The translations under genes and the position numbers were made by a program. A stretch of DNA of 64,000 nucleotides from Lusitaniella coriacea LEGE 07157 (GTDB lineage: Bacteria; Cyanobacteriota; Cyanobacteriia; Cyanobacteriales; Spirulinaceae), in the NCBI RefSeq assembly GCF_015207425.1, contig NZ_JADEWZ010000004.1, forward strand, positions 157,559 through 221,558, written 5' to 3'. Position 1 is the stretch's first letter, and every line of letters begins with the position of its first letter. A model generated the notes under the pieces. That model saw only the letters and a list, made by a program, of their open reading frames with translations. It made no database searches and had not been told where the DNA came from. Of the stretch, positions 35,181 to 44,714 are shown piece after piece.

Positions 35181-35538
35181 AGCGAAATTCTCTAATTATT
35201 GGAAAACCTTGGTTCACAACGTACCATTTCCTTTTTCCTCCTTTAAATTTCAGCGAAACTATCGCAATCAAGCTTTAAGTTTAGCCAAGTTTCTTAACAT
35301 CCTTAGTTAGAAACAAAGGAGGGTGCAACTGCCCAGTCTCAATACAACAGAGAACGATCCCGTAAAGTTTGCCCTCCATAATCGGATCGATCTCATCAAA
35401 GCTCGATAAATCTCAAAAAGATTGCCCGTCAGCCCTTGCGCGATCGCGTAATGTTTAGAACAGCATTCTTTTTTGCCCTCGCGCAATCGTCTACAATATC
35501 GACCAAAAGCGCTCTAAATTGGGTGAGGACTGAACGGC
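35181..35538. other. Intergenic region before the SH3-repeat protein gene
   Basis: 358 bases between divergent genes. It has AT-rich stretches and one HIP1 (near 35441). I see no RNA gene and no repeat. Confidence 0.4.
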
Positions 35539-36375
35539 ATGGCACAGAAAAACATTGCAAATCGATCGATTGCTATTTTTACATTATTGTTGAGCGTTAC
35601 CGGAGGCGGTTGGGCGAATGCAGCGATGCCATCTGCGGAATTAACCGATCTTCCCGCGAACGAACGCATCCTTCTCTCTCAAAGACTCATCGGACAGTGC
35701 CGTGCTGCCAAAAGAGATATTTTTATCTATCGAGGTCGTTCCACAGATACCCAAAAGCTTCAAACATTAAGCACAAACGAGCGCGTCAGACTTGCCGATA
35801 ATGCAGTCGATGGGAGCGGCTGGATTGCTATCGATGAACCAAGAGCAGGATTCGTTCAAGCTCAAGACCTTCAACCCTGCAACACTCCCTCCACAGGACT
35901 CACCGGACAGTGCCGTGCTGCCAAACGAGGTATTTTTATCTATCGAGGTCGTTCCACAGACAGCCAAAAACTTCAGGCATTAAGCATAAGCGATCGCGTA
36001 AGATTGGCAGAACCATCGGGTCGCAATGGCTGGATTGAAATCGACCGTCCCATTAGGGGATTCGTTCAAAAGAATGACTTACTCCCATCTTGCGATTCTC
36101 CCGCCGCAGCGACTCCCATCTCACCCAGCAACACGCTTTGTCGTCGAGTCATTTACGATGGCGTTGAAGGGATGACTATTCGCTCTGGTGCCGGACTGAA
36201 TTTTCCCAGAGTGGGAGGCGTTTTCTTTGGAGATATCGTGCAAATAGATCCTTCCGCCAGACGCTTATTAGATGATGAAAGACGTGCATGGGTCAAACTC
36301 ACCTCACCCGTGTCCGGCTGGATCTCGAATGGCTTTCCTGACTTTGGAGAGCGAAATATCGCCGCCTGTTCGTAA
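35539..36375 (+). CDS. Secreted SH3-like repeat protein
   Basis: 278 residues. A signal peptide (AIFTLLLSVTGGGWANA, cleaved near residue 28) is followed by two tandem copies of a 71-residue unit starting LIGQCRAAKRDIFIYRGRST and LTGQCRAAKRGIFIYRGRST, then a third divergent bacterial SH3 unit (VEGMTIRSGAGLNFPRVGGV). Cysteines recur in each unit (GQC, LQPC / LLPSC) and would be oxidised in the periplasm. SH3_3-type domains usually bind cell-wall peptides. The duplication is visible in the DNA with a 213-base offset (35686 and 35899). The role is unknown. Confidence 0.8.
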   Translation: MAQKNIANRSIAIFTLLLSVTGGGWANAAMPSAELTDLPANERILLSQRLIGQCRAAKRDIFIYRGRSTDTQKLQTLSTNERVRLADNAVDGSGWIAIDEPRAGFVQAQDLQPCNTPSTGLTGQCRAAKRGIFIYRGRSTDSQKLQALSISDRVRLAEPSGRNGWIEIDRPIRGFVQKNDLLPSCDSPAAATPISPSNTLCRRVIYDGVEGMTIRSGAGLNFPRVGGVFFGDIVQIDPSARRLLDDERRAWVKLTSPVSGWISNGFPDFGERNIAACS

Positions 36376-36532
36376 TCTTGCTGAAAGCGAACTCCCGTAC
36401 AATGCAGCGTCAATTCTAGAATTGCTAGAGTACTCCAATCAATAAACTATCCCACAACCTATCTTCCTCACCCCGTCACCCTGTCTCCCCGTCTGTCTGA
36501 TGCTATTGAACAACTTTTTATTTGGGGTATTC

Positions 36533-37021
36533 TTATTCGCCAGATGAGTCCATTTTTTCCACATTCCCCGCTTTAACCCAACCCACTTGGTCGCTATCGG
36601 GAATGCGAACTTGTTGCCACTTACCATCATCACTCGTTTTGAGAATAATCAGTTCGCCATTGAAGGCAATACCACCGATTCGACCTGCTCCGGTACTGGG
36701 TTCGTCGCGCAAGCTCAATCCTTCAGGCCATGTCACGCGAGCTTTGTACGCGCCCGGTTCGAGCTTTTCTTCTTTCTTTTCTTCCGGTGAAGGTTGAGGT
36801 TTAGGGGATTCTGCTGTTGCGGGAGTTGGGGATGGGGTTGCCGGACTTGCTTTATCGGCTACGGGTTGTTCTTTGGGTACTTCTTCGCTGAAAACGGGTT
36901 TGGGGGGCGTTTCTGCTAGCCGGGTAAACAAATAATAACCGACTCCCCCCGCCGTACCGGCAAGGGATAATACGCCGATGATAATTCCAAGAAGTAATTG
37001 GATAATTCGAGAGAAATTCAT
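36533..37021 (-). CDS. Membrane-anchored SH3 domain protein
   Basis: 162 residues: one N-terminal transmembrane helix (IIQLLLGIIIGVLSLAGTAGGVGYYLF), a Pro/Ala/Glu-rich linker (about 40-85), and a C-terminal bacterial SH3 domain (GLSLRDEPSTGAGRIGG ... WQQVRIPDSDQVGWVKAGNVEKM). It should project an SH3 domain into the periplasm. It starts 36 bases after ycf46 on the same strand, so it may be the last gene of the rpmH-yidC transcription unit. Confidence 0.8.
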   Translation of the reverse strand: MNFSRIIQLLLGIIIGVLSLAGTAGGVGYYLFTRLAETPPKPVFSEEVPKEQPVADKASPATPSPTPATAESPKPQPSPEEKKEEKLEPGAYKARVTWPEGLSLRDEPSTGAGRIGGIAFNGELIILKTSDDGKWQQVRIPDSDQVGWVKAGNVEKMDSSGE

Positions 37022-37057
37022 AGGACGCTAAAAAATAAATGTTAATCGATTAATTTC

Positions 37058-38569
37058 TTAAAGATGGCGTTGAATCCTACTGCTGAGGCGACTATCCCTA
37101 GAGGCTAAACGCGCTTTTCCGGCGGCTGCCCAGTTTTGCAAGTATTGAATTTGTTCTTGAGCAGTTCGAGCAAGGGGAACGATTTGGCTTGCTGCTTCTA
37201 AAATATCATTGGTCGTAAAATCTCGATTTTGGCTAAAGCCAATGTGCATTGCTTCAATCAGGGTTTGTTCGATTTCTGCGCCGGAAAAATCAGGTGTCTC
37301 GCTGGCTAATCGACTGACATCATAGTTTTTCAGGTTATGGGGACGCAATCGGGATAAATGAACTTCAAAAATAGCTTGGCGCTCTTCTTGGGAGGGTAAG
37401 CCGACAAAAAAGATTTCGTCGAAGCGCCCTTTTCGCAACATTTCTGGCGGTAGGGTTTGAATATTATTGGCTGTGGCAACGACAAAGACGGGAGATTGCT
37501 TGTCCGCCAGCCAGTTAATGAATGTCCCAAAAACGCGGCTTGTGGTTCCGGAGTCCCCTTTGCCATCGATTCCTGAAAAGGCTTTGTCAATTTCATCAAT
37601 CCAGAGAATGCAGGGGGAGAGGGCTTCGGCAAGGTTAATCATCTGTCGCGTTCGCGATTCGGATTCTCCGACTAAACCGCCAAATAGTCGTCCGACATCG
37701 AGGCGAAGGAGAGGGAGGTGCCAGTGGTGCGCGATCGCTTTTGCCGTGAGGGATTTTCCCGTTCCTTGAATGCCCACCAGGAGTAAACCGCGCGGGTGAG
37801 GCAAGCCATAGGCTCTTGCTCGTTCGCTAAAGGCTCCACCCCGTCGCAATAACCAGTCTTTTAGGTTATCGAGTCCGCCAATATCGGAAATTTGTTCGGT
37901 GGTGGGATAGAAGTCGAGAATTTGGGTTTGGCGAATGGATTGGCGTTTTTCTTCTAGAACCCATTCCACATCTTCGGATTCCAGTTTGCCATGCGCCGCG
38001 ATCGCGCGCGTTAAAACCCGACGAATTCTCTCGACGGATAACCCTTGAGCGGAACGAACCAAGTCATCGAGCAGGGTATCGTCAAGAGATTGACCCCCAG
38101 AAGTCAGGAGGCGCTCCACCTCAGCCCGAATTTCCCCGGCAGTGGGGAGAGGGAAATCCACAACGGTAAACACTTCTGTTAAGTCTGGGGGAATGGCAAT
38201 TTCTGGCGCGACAAGGACAATATTTTTTGCCTGAGATTTCAATCGCCGCGCGAGATTGCGCAGTTTTCGGGCAATGGAAATATCTTCTAAGAAACGGTGA
38301 AAATCGCGCAAAAGGAACACGCCTGCGACTTTTTCGGGCAACTGCTCTAAAAATTCCAATGCTTGCAGGGGATTGCGGCGACCCACACCCGCATTATTTG
38401 GATTATCTTGATAGCCGTCTACAAAATCCCAAATGTAGAGCGTCCGATTGCCCACCCGTTTTGCCGATCGCGCGATCGCAACTTCCAAGCGTTCTTCCTC
38501 TGAGGTTGGGATATAAATCAAAGGGTAACAAGCCCGCAGCAGTAACTCAAACTCATCGCTAAAACTCAT
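37058..38569 (-). CDS. ycf46: Ycf46-type AAA ATPase
   Basis: 503 residues from the ATG at 38569, which has AAGGTG upstream and gives the family N-terminus [20 protein letters not shown]; a longer in-frame start at 38629 would overlap the previous gene. The AAA module has Walker A GIQGTGKS, Walker [13 protein letters not shown] and a C-terminal lid ([16 protein letters not shown]). Ycf46 is conserved in cyanobacteria and red-algal plastids and is needed for inorganic carbon utilisation in Synechocystis. It follows DUF177 by 17 bases. Confidence 0.88.
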   Translation of the reverse strand: MSFSDEFELLLRACYPLIYIPTSEEERLEVAIARSAKRVGNRTLYIWDFVDGYQDNPNNAGVGRRNPLQALEFLEQLPEKVAGVFLLRDFHRFLEDISIARKLRNLARRLKSQAKNIVLVAPEIAIPPDLTEVFTVVDFPLPTAGEIRAEVERLLTSGGQSLDDTLLDDLVRSAQGLSVERIRRVLTRAIAAHGKLESEDVEWVLEEKRQSIRQTQILDFYPTTEQISDIGGLDNLKDWLLRRGGAFSERARAYGLPHPRGLLLVGIQGTGKSLTAKAIAHHWHLPLLRLDVGRLFGGLVGESESRTRQMINLAEALSPCILWIDEIDKAFSGIDGKGDSGTTSRVFGTFINWLADKQSPVFVVATANNIQTLPPEMLRKGRFDEIFFVGLPSQEERQAIFEVHLSRLRPHNLKNYDVSRLASETPDFSGAEIEQTLIEAMHIGFSQNRDFTTNDILEAASQIVPLARTAQEQIQYLQNWAAAGKARLASRDSRLSSRIQRHL

Positions 38570-38586
38570 AACACCTTCAATCGCTC

Positions 38587-39087
38587 CTAATCCCCAATTG
38601 CCTTTCTCAACACTTCCAAACTCGCCCATCGGCGATCGATCTGTTGCGAGTCAGCACCAACTTGCGAGTCAATTCCTTGACACTGCATCTGACACAACTG
38701 TCGCAACGGTAACGCCAAGCAAAGCTGTTCGTACAGCCAAGCATCTGGCGAAAAATAACCGCGAGGATCGAGGGTTTCCGCTAAATCCTCTAACTTTACT
38801 TCCTGTTCCAAGGGGAAATCCCCCTCAATCTCACTCTCCTCCAACCAAATCAGTTCGGTCCCATCAACCTCTAATCGATGATTGTAATGCTGCAAACAGC
38901 GATGACAGGTTAAAGTAACAATCGTCTCGGCTTGCCCCCGAACCTCCAAATAGGTTCTCTGATGCGTCACAACCACTTTCCCTCGAACTGGCGTGAGCGT
39001 CTCCAAGTTGGGCATAAAGTCTTGAATCTCCATCGCCTCAGTTTTCTGGGGCGCTTTGAGAAGGTTGGGAATATAAATCGCTTCCAT
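38587..39087 (-). CDS. YceD/DUF177 family protein
   Basis: 166 residues of the DUF177 (YceD) family, with the characteristic cysteine pairs LTCHRCLQHYNH (about residues 79-90) and QLCQMQCQGID (about 133-143), probably a metal site, and an acidic centre (LIWLEESEIEGDFPLEQEV). Homologues in plants and bacteria affect 23S rRNA accumulation and processing. It lies in the yidC-jag-ycf46 run, consistent with a role in ribosome biogenesis, although this is inferred from the family. Confidence 0.85.
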   Translation of the reverse strand: MEAIYIPNLLKAPQKTEAMEIQDFMPNLETLTPVRGKVVVTHQRTYLEVRGQAETIVTLTCHRCLQHYNHRLEVDGTELIWLEESEIEGDFPLEQEVKLEDLAETLDPRGYFSPDAWLYEQLCLALPLRQLCQMQCQGIDSQVGADSQQIDRRWASLEVLRKAIGD

Positions 39088-39169
39088 AGGGATTTGGGCG
39101 TATTCTACGGGTTAAAACCTTGCAGAGAATCCCTTCTCCGGTGCAGGTTAAAAGGCAAAACTTCGAGCG

Positions 39170-39676
39170 CTACTCTTCTTCGCCATCTTTCTGTGAAGAG
39201 AGCCGTACAATAAGACGGCGATCCGGTTCTGCCCCCTGACTTTCCGTCCGCAAATCTTCGTAGTCGGCAAACAGGTTATGAACTTGCCGTCGTTCCGCAG
39301 AAGACAAAGACTTCAATACCTCTTCTTGTCCCGTCGTTCGCACTCGCTGGGCAACCTCCTGTACGAGGGCTTCTAACTCTTCCTGACGCTTGACCCGGTA
39401 GCCGTCTAATTCAACCGTGAATGACTTTTGCTCCTCCGGTTCGACCCCGATATTCAGCAAAGTATTCGTGAGATATTGCAGGGCATCAATTGTCTTTCCC
39501 CCTTCGCCGATCAAATCTCGAACTTGCCCCGAATGCAAACCCGCTTCATCAATCTTCAACCAAACAGCGGCATCATCACTCCCATTGGGAATGATGCTGT
39601 CCACGCGACAGGAAAAACCCATCTGTTTGAGTAGCGTTGCTAGCCACTCCTGACCTCTTTGTACTGGATCGCTCAT
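39170..39676 (-). CDS. jag: KH-R3H RNA-binding protein (Jag/KhpB)
   Basis: 168 residues. A KH-type domain (VWLKIDEAGLHSGQVRDLIGEGGKTIDALQYL, with the GxxG as GEGG) is followed by an R3H motif (SSAERRQVHNLFADY) and the C-terminal RRLIVRL. The N-terminal Jag-N domain of Firmicutes is missing, as in other cyanobacteria. KhpB binds RNA and in Gram-positives affects cell elongation. It starts 5 bases after yidC, so translation is likely coupled. Confidence 0.88.
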   Translation of the reverse strand: MSDPVQRGQEWLATLLKQMGFSCRVDSIIPNGSDDAAVWLKIDEAGLHSGQVRDLIGEGGKTIDALQYLTNTLLNIGVEPEEQKSFTVELDGYRVKRQEELEALVQEVAQRVRTTGQEEVLKSLSSAERRQVHNLFADYEDLRTESQGAEPDRRLIVRLSSQKDGEEE

Positions 39677-39681
39677 AGCCC

Positions 39682-40848
39682 CTATCCTGACGTTTTTTCT
39701 TTCTTTTTCGACCGCTTGCGCTCAAAAGGTAGCTTATCTCGTCCTTCTTTACGTTTTTCCTCTTTTTCTTGCTGTTCGACTAACTTTTGCAAGTTTTCGG
39801 GCAAGGGTTCTTTCATCAAGAAGAATGTTTGGACGGTTTGGAAAATATTCGCCACAACAATGTACATCAATACCCCTGCCGGAAGCGGGAAGAACAGAAA
39901 CATTCCGGAGAATAGGATGGGGGTAAACTTACTAATCATCTGTTGCTGTTGGGCATTCGCATCAGAGTTTTTTGTCGGGCTTTTATTGGTTAGATTTTGG
40001 CTGACGTAGGTACTCAACCCGAAGAAAATAACCATCCCCACAATATCCCAGTGAATCTTACCATTCTCTCCTGTCGCGCCCACGCGACCCAAGGCTTGAA
40101 TGAAGAAGAATCCAGTATTGGCAGCAATTCCAGGGATCGTACCTTGAATCGTTGCTTCTCCTGGCGCAAGGGCTTCAACGGTTCCGTCAGGCGTTATGTT
40201 AACGCGCTCTGCGCCCTTCGTCACTTTCCACGTTGGTTTAATGTTGCTCTCAGGGTTTTGAGCGACTAAATCTCCGAGAGATTTGCCATCAGGGGTTTGG
40301 AATTCAATAGCGCTTTTCTGTCCGACGACTAATTTATTTCCCGCTGGAAGCAAAGCCGCGATCGGCGTATGAACCCCATTATCAATGTAAATGTTTTGGG
40401 TTTTCGTGCTAAAAACTTGCGGCTGAATTAATTCAATTTGTTCTTTGGGAAAAATTTGTACGTCAGCGGTGTAGTTGATATTGGTAAAGGGCGATCCCCT
40501 CAGCGTGGCAAACAGTGCAAACAAAATGGGCATCTGTAGCAAAATGGGAAAGCACCCGGCGAGGGGATTCCCAAATTCTTTGTACACTTCTGACATCGCT
40601 TGCTGCTGTTGAGTTGGATCGTCTTTGTAACGCTCCTGAATCTCTTTAACGCGCTTCTGCATTACAGGTTGTGCAATGCGCGTGCGCCTCATGTTGCGAA
40701 TTGAGCTAGCACTGAGCGGATAGACAGCAAAGCGGATCGCGAGTGTTAAAGCAATGATTGCAAATCCATAGCTTGGCACAATCCCGTAGAAAAAATCCAG
40801 GATTGGCAGCATGATATTAGTGGAAAGAAATCCGATCCCAAAATCCAT
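39682..40848 (-). CDS. yidC: Membrane protein insertase YidC/Alb3
   Basis: 388 residues. YidC inserts membrane proteins into the plasma and thylakoid membranes and is essential for photosystem assembly. The core has the conserved [18 protein letters not shown] with the hydrophilic-groove Arg, [14 protein letters not shown], and the C-terminal helices near [21 protein letters not shown], with a basic tail ([20 protein letters not shown]) that could contact ribosomes. Between helices lies a soluble insertion of about 110 residues (about 145-255) with a bacterial Ig-like fold signature ([20 protein letters not shown]). Confidence 0.93.
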   Translation of the reverse strand: MDFGIGFLSTNIMLPILDFFYGIVPSYGFAIIALTLAIRFAVYPLSASSIRNMRRTRIAQPVMQKRVKEIQERYKDDPTQQQQAMSEVYKEFGNPLAGCFPILLQMPILFALFATLRGSPFTNINYTADVQIFPKEQIELIQPQVFSTKTQNIYIDNGVHTPIAALLPAGNKLVVGQKSAIEFQTPDGKSLGDLVAQNPESNIKPTWKVTKGAERVNITPDGTVEALAPGEATIQGTIPGIAANTGFFFIQALGRVGATGENGKIHWDIVGMVIFFGLSTYVSQNLTNKSPTKNSDANAQQQQMISKFTPILFSGMFLFFPLPAGVLMYIVVANIFQTVQTFFLMKEPLPENLQKLVEQQEKEEKRKEGRDKLPFERKRSKKKEKTSG

Positions 40849-41018
40849 TTCGTCTGAAGTCCAGTTTTGGTGGTATTGATAGTGTTTTTTTCAATCTGCG
40901 CGGATTGGGCTGAGAAGAGTTGTCCTCGCACCCGGTCATAGCATACTGGGAATTACTTGAGTTGAGCAAATCGCGATCGCGCCGCCAACCCAAAATCCCC
41001 TAGGAAAAGAGCAACAAT

Positions 41019-41411
41019 CTAGCTTTTAATCGTTTCAATTGGAATCCCCGTTTTTTGCGAAGCCCTTTCAGCAACATAATCATAAATTTCCCGGTATCTG
41101 GGAACTGCTCGCATTTCTAGGCGACTTTTGTCCCGCAGCGTGATGACCATATCGCCCCACAGTCCAATGCCTCTAGGCACTTTAACAATTTTAACGATCT
41201 CCGTATAAATAATGTCGGTGCGATCGCGCCCTTGCCACCCCCCCGTCACCGAAATTCGGCGGTCGGTGATTTTGTAGCGCAACCAAAGCGCTCGAACAAT
41301 TGCGCCAATCGTAAACGGCAAAAAAATCACCGTAAACCCCAGCAAAATATTAATAATTAAATCGCCCACATGGGGGCCGCCCTCATAAAATGTTGTCTCT
41401 TTAATGCCCAT
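41019..41411 (-). CDS. PH domain membrane protein
   Basis: 130 residues: two hydrophobic segments near the N-terminus (LIINILLGFTVIFLPFTIGAI) then a bacterial PH domain (YKITDRRISVTGGWQGRDRTDIIYTEIVKI). In cyanobacteria this gene is regularly found between rnpA and yidC. The start overlaps the rnpA stop by 11 bases, so it is translationally coupled to rnpA. Its function has not been established; a role in membrane-protein biogenesis is inferred from the place alone. Confidence 0.82.
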   Translation of the reverse strand: MGIKETTFYEGGPHVGDLIINILLGFTVIFLPFTIGAIVRALWLRYKITDRRISVTGGWQGRDRTDIIYTEIVKIVKVPRGIGLWGDMVITLRDKSRLEMRAVPRYREIYDYVAERASQKTGIPIETIKS

Positions 41412-41781
41412 TCAAGACCTCAGCTTGTGTTAACACCTGCTTTAATTCTCGCAAAAAATGTTCGTATTCGCACTCAACAGCTCCCGGTTTAACCACCAGA
41501 ACAATTTTCCAACCGGGTATAATCGACGGCATCAACTCGCGGACGGCTCGGCGAAGTTGTCGTTTAATCCGATTGCGAACCACGGCTTTTTTGCTAACTT
41601 TTTTACCAATAGAGATGCCAACCTGAGTCGCACAAGGTTGTTCTCGAACGGGATCTTTTTCTTTTGAGGTCACTCGCACGCCTCGCAGGGTTAAGTAGCG
41701 ACTGCGGCGCGCGATTCCTCGATTGAAAACAAGCTGAAAATCGCGCCAGTGCTTAAGTCGGTTGGCTTTTGGCAATCCCAT
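41401..41781 (-). CDS. rnpA: Ribonuclease P protein component
   Basis: 126 residues, highly basic. RnpA binds the RNase P RNA and helps cut the 5' leader from pre-tRNAs. The family signature VRNRIKRQLRRAVRELMP is near residues 67-84, preceded by VGISIGKKVSKKAV, and the N-terminus LPKANRLKHWRDFQLVFNRG is typical. It lies 143 bases after rpmH and overlaps the PH protein gene. Confidence 0.95.
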   Translation of the reverse strand: MGLPKANRLKHWRDFQLVFNRGIARRSRYLTLRGVRVTSKEKDPVREQPCATQVGISIGKKVSKKAVVRNRIKRQLRRAVRELMPSIIPGWKIVLVVKPGAVECEYEHFLRELKQVLTQAEVLNGH

Positions 41782-41924
41782 GCTGACCTAAGTTCTCCTA
41801 GAGAATATTGCAGCACTCCGAAAAATCCGATTAAGAGGAAGGGGGATTTCAAAGTCAAAGGCGGGTCAATAATATTCCCGAACGATTGCTTTTTGCCAGT
41901 TTAAGTCCCCTTCATCTTAAAAAT

Positions 41925-42062
41925 TTAGACCGCTAGACGATGACGACCCTTGCCTCTGCGGGCATTAATAACCCGACGACCGTTCTTAGTCCGCATCCGC
42001 GCGCGAAAACCGGATTTTCTTTTTTGTTTGCGATTGGTGCCACCCAAGGTACGCTGAGTCAC
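41925..42062 (-). CDS. rpmH: 50S ribosomal protein L34
   Basis: 45 residues, starting [20 protein letters not shown] and ending [10 protein letters not shown], the conserved L34 sequence. The start codon is GTG at 42062, fixed by an AGGAGG 6 bases upstream (42069-42074 on the minus strand). L34 is the first gene of the rpmH-rnpA-yidC block. It is too short for simple ORF cut-offs. Confidence 0.95.
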   Translation of the reverse strand: MTQRTLGGTNRKQKRKSGFRARMRTKNGRRVINARRGKGRHRLAV

Positions 42063-42190
42063 AGACTTCCTCCTTGTTCAACTCACTATGACTGCTCTAA
42101 AAAAAGCAGCAACTTCCCATTGTAGCAAAAACTTTTACCCATCTCAAAAGGCGATAAAAGCTAAAGCGTATTTGAATTGGGTTTTCTCAC

Positions 42191-42218
42191 ACCCCACACC
42201 CTTGACAAGGCTTGGGGT
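42191..42218 (-). terminator. Hairpin downstream of the DUF2808 gene
   Basis: ACCCCA and TGGGGT (42191-42196, 42213-42218) enclose CCTTG-A-CAAGG, forming an extended stem. It lies 20 bases past the DUF2808 stop on the minus strand and upstream of rpmH. There is no long T run after it. Confidence 0.45.
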
Positions 42219-42238
42219 ATTGCAGTTTAGATAAGGAA

Positions 42239-42772
42239 CTATTCGATGCTGATAATCCAAGTTCCCAAATAACGCGGTAGAGGAACATCTCCCGGCGTAG
42301 ACGCTCGAGCCTCGAAATAGAACGTGCCGCCAAAACGGGGATTCCTAACATTAGAAAAAACGATTTCTACGCTTCGACCCGCTTCAACGGGTTCTTCTAA
42401 ATAGAGCAAAACCACATTGTCGGGTTTATTCCAAACAATTTCTTGGAGGGGAAGCGACTCGCCATCAACCCGCACTTCCATTTTGTCAACATCAAAATCG
42501 CCATCGTAATAGTCCGGGTAGCTAATGGCAAAAGTTCCGACCCCTAGCTCCATTTTATCGGCAGGAACCCGCAGTCGATACCGATCGCGGTGATTGCGAC
42601 GACCGCCAAAATCCAAATAGTAGCTGAGTTCATTAGGGCGCTCGACCCCGCTAAAAATCGTCAACCCAGGATTACTCTGCGCCCAGGTTAATACTGGCGC
42701 GCCTGCGAGCAAACATCCTGCAATTGCTAGACCAGAAAGCAAGCCAGATTTAGACCGTTGTTTAAAACGCAT
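42239..42772 (-). CDS. DUF2808 secreted protein
   Basis: 177 residues with a signal peptide (LLSGLAIAGCLLAGAPVLTWA, cleaved near residue 32). The mature part matches the cyanobacterial DUF2808 family: FSGVERPNELSYYLDFGG, YRLRVPADKMELGVGTFAISYPDYYDG, and a C-terminal beta-rich portion ending YLGTWIISIE. These proteins are thought to be extracytoplasmic; their function is unknown. The Tat motif is absent, so export is by Sec. Confidence 0.82.
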   Translation of the reverse strand: MRFKQRSKSGLLSGLAIAGCLLAGAPVLTWAQSNPGLTIFSGVERPNELSYYLDFGGRRNHRDRYRLRVPADKMELGVGTFAISYPDYYDGDFDVDKMEVRVDGESLPLQEIVWNKPDNVVLLYLEEPVEAGRSVEIVFSNVRNPRFGGTFYFEARASTPGDVPLPRYLGTWIISIE

Positions 42773-42952
42773 AAGCTTTATTCAAAATACAAATTGGGGT
42801 TATGAATCTTAATATTACTAAATTTCAAGGGTTTTGTTGGGAACTCTTAAAAATAGCTAAGTCTTCGTTTCTTTGAGGCGATTGGAGACGGGGAACATTC
42901 TCCTCGAAGATTCCAATCTATAAAGACAAGTTGAAAATAACCCTCAAGAATT

Positions 42953-43003
42953 GGGGATCGGCATAGGATGCAAAAGGACATCCTCAAGGAATTGACGATC
43001 CCC
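42953..43003 (+). promoter_or_regulatory. Nested hairpin in the pntA leader
   Basis: GGGGATCG (42953-42960) pairs with CGATCCCC (42996-43003), and inside this AGGATG (42965-42970) pairs with CATCCT (42979-42984) around an 8-base loop. The element ends 54 bases before the pntA ATG. Flanking copies of CTCGAAGA occur at 42903 and 43003. It could be an RNA regulatory element or a protein site; there is no match to a riboswitch class I know. Confidence 0.45.
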
Positions 43004-43057
43004 TCGAAGACAAGTTCCATCTTTGTCGTTTAAATCTGTGAGAACTAAGGAGGATTA

Positions 43058-44653
43058 ATGACAACAGCCGTTGCAACAGCCGTTAAAACGGATATTGAGC
43101 CTAAGAAAATCCCAACTAAAATTGGAATTCCCAAAGAAACTTTTCCCGGTGAGTGCCGCGTTGCTGCAACGCCGAATACGGTTAAAGTCTTACAAAAGCA
43201 AGGTTTTGAAGTTCTCATCGAACAGGGTGCAGGGGAAGCGGCAAACTTTTCTGACGCAGCTTATCAAGAAGTCAACTGCCAAATTATCCCCGATGCAGAA
43301 ACCATCTGGAGCGAAGCAGATATTGTTTTGAAGGTGCGACCGCCTCATCTCCAAGAGGTTGATTTACTCCGGGAAGGCGGAACCCTGATTAGCTTTATTT
43401 GGCCCGCTCAAAATGCCGAACTTCTAGAGAAGCTCGCCCAACGCAAAGCAACGGTATTGGCAATGGATGCCGTTCCGCGCATCAGTCGCGCTCAAAAGTT
43501 GGATGCCCTAAGCTCGATGGCGAACATTGCAGGCTATCGCGCGGTGATTGAAGCGGCGAATAATTTTGGACGCTTTTTTACCGGACAGATTACCGCTGCG
43601 GGAAAAGTTCCCCCAGCAAAAGTACTCGTGATTGGCGCGGGGGTTGCTGGACTTGCTGCTGTTGGTGCGGCAAGAAGTTTGGGGGCTGTTGTTCGCGCTT
43701 TTGATACTCGTCCGGTGGTTAAGGAACAAGTCCAAAGTTTAGGTGCAGAGTTTCTCGAACTCCATTTTGAAGAAGATGGGACGGGAAGCGGCGGCTACGC
43801 CAAGGTGATGAGTGAAGAGTTTATCGCGGCGGAAATGGCGCTGTTCGCCGAACAAGCCAGAGACGTTGATATCATCATTACCACTGCGCTGATTCCTGGA
43901 AAAAAAGCACCGTTGTTGATTAAGACAGAGATGGTCGAGCAGATGAAAGAAGGCTCGGTTGTTGTGGATTTAGCCGCAGAACAGGGGGGCAATTGCGAGG
44001 TTACTAAGCCGGGAGAGATTTATCGATATAAAGGCGTAACCATTGTCGGGTTGACGGATTTGCCCAGCCGCATGGCAGCGCAGTCCAGCCAACTTTATGG
44101 AACGAACCTCTGCCATCTCTTAAATGATATGGGCGGGGCGCAGGAGTATAAGGTTGACCTGGAAGATGAAGTGGTGCGCGGCGCGCTGGTGCTGCACGAG
44201 GGAGAGGTGACTTGGCCCCCACCGCAACCCAAGGTTGCGCCACAACCGCAAAAACCTGCAACGCCTGCTGCTGAGGTGGAGGTTGATTCTGGGAAGGCAG
44301 AAAAGGAGAAGGGTTCTACGGCATTTTTGTGGCCTTTGCTTGCTGCTCTTGCTCTCATCGGTATTGGGATTGGCGCGCCTTCGTCATTCCTCTCTCACTT
44401 CACCGTGTTTGTGCTGGCGTGTTTTGTGGGTTGGCAGGTGATTTGGAATGTGAGTCCGGCATTGCACACGCCTTTGATGAGCGTCACGAATGCAATTAGC
44501 GGGATCATTATTATTGGCGGAATGCTTCAGCTTTCTGGTGCGTTGAGTTCACCTACAACAATTTTAGGCGCGATCGCGGTTTTTGTGGGAACCATCAACA
44601 TTTCTGGGGGCTTCCTCGTAACTCAACGGATGTTGAAGATGTTTCAGAGGTAG
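43058..44653 (+). CDS. pntA: NAD(P) transhydrogenase subunit alpha
   Basis: 531 residues. With PntB it couples hydride transfer between NADH and NADP+ to proton movement. The N-terminal dI NAD(H) domain is clear ([22 protein letters not shown], then the Rossmann [23 protein letters not shown]), followed by a Pro/Ala-rich linker (about 395-420) and the C-terminal four-helix membrane part ([14 protein letters not shown], ending [13 protein letters not shown]). The fused form resembles that of E. coli. AGGAGG sits just before the ATG. Confidence 0.95.
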   Translation: MTTAVATAVKTDIEPKKIPTKIGIPKETFPGECRVAATPNTVKVLQKQGFEVLIEQGAGEAANFSDAAYQEVNCQIIPDAETIWSEADIVLKVRPPHLQEVDLLREGGTLISFIWPAQNAELLEKLAQRKATVLAMDAVPRISRAQKLDALSSMANIAGYRAVIEAANNFGRFFTGQITAAGKVPPAKVLVIGAGVAGLAAVGAARSLGAVVRAFDTRPVVKEQVQSLGAEFLELHFEEDGTGSGGYAKVMSEEFIAAEMALFAEQARDVDIIITTALIPGKKAPLLIKTEMVEQMKEGSVVVDLAAEQGGNCEVTKPGEIYRYKGVTIVGLTDLPSRMAAQSSQLYGTNLCHLLNDMGGAQEYKVDLEDEVVRGALVLHEGEVTWPPPQPKVAPQPQKPATPAAEVEVDSGKAEKEKGSTAFLWPLLAALALIGIGIGAPSSFLSHFTVFVLACFVGWQVIWNVSPALHTPLMSVTNAISGIIIIGGMLQLSGALSSPTTILGAIAVFVGTINISGGFLVTQRMLKMFQR

Positions 44654-44714
44654 GGGTTAGAACCCGCTTCAATCCATCTCAATTTGTACTTTGCAATCAA
44701 CAACATCAGAAATT

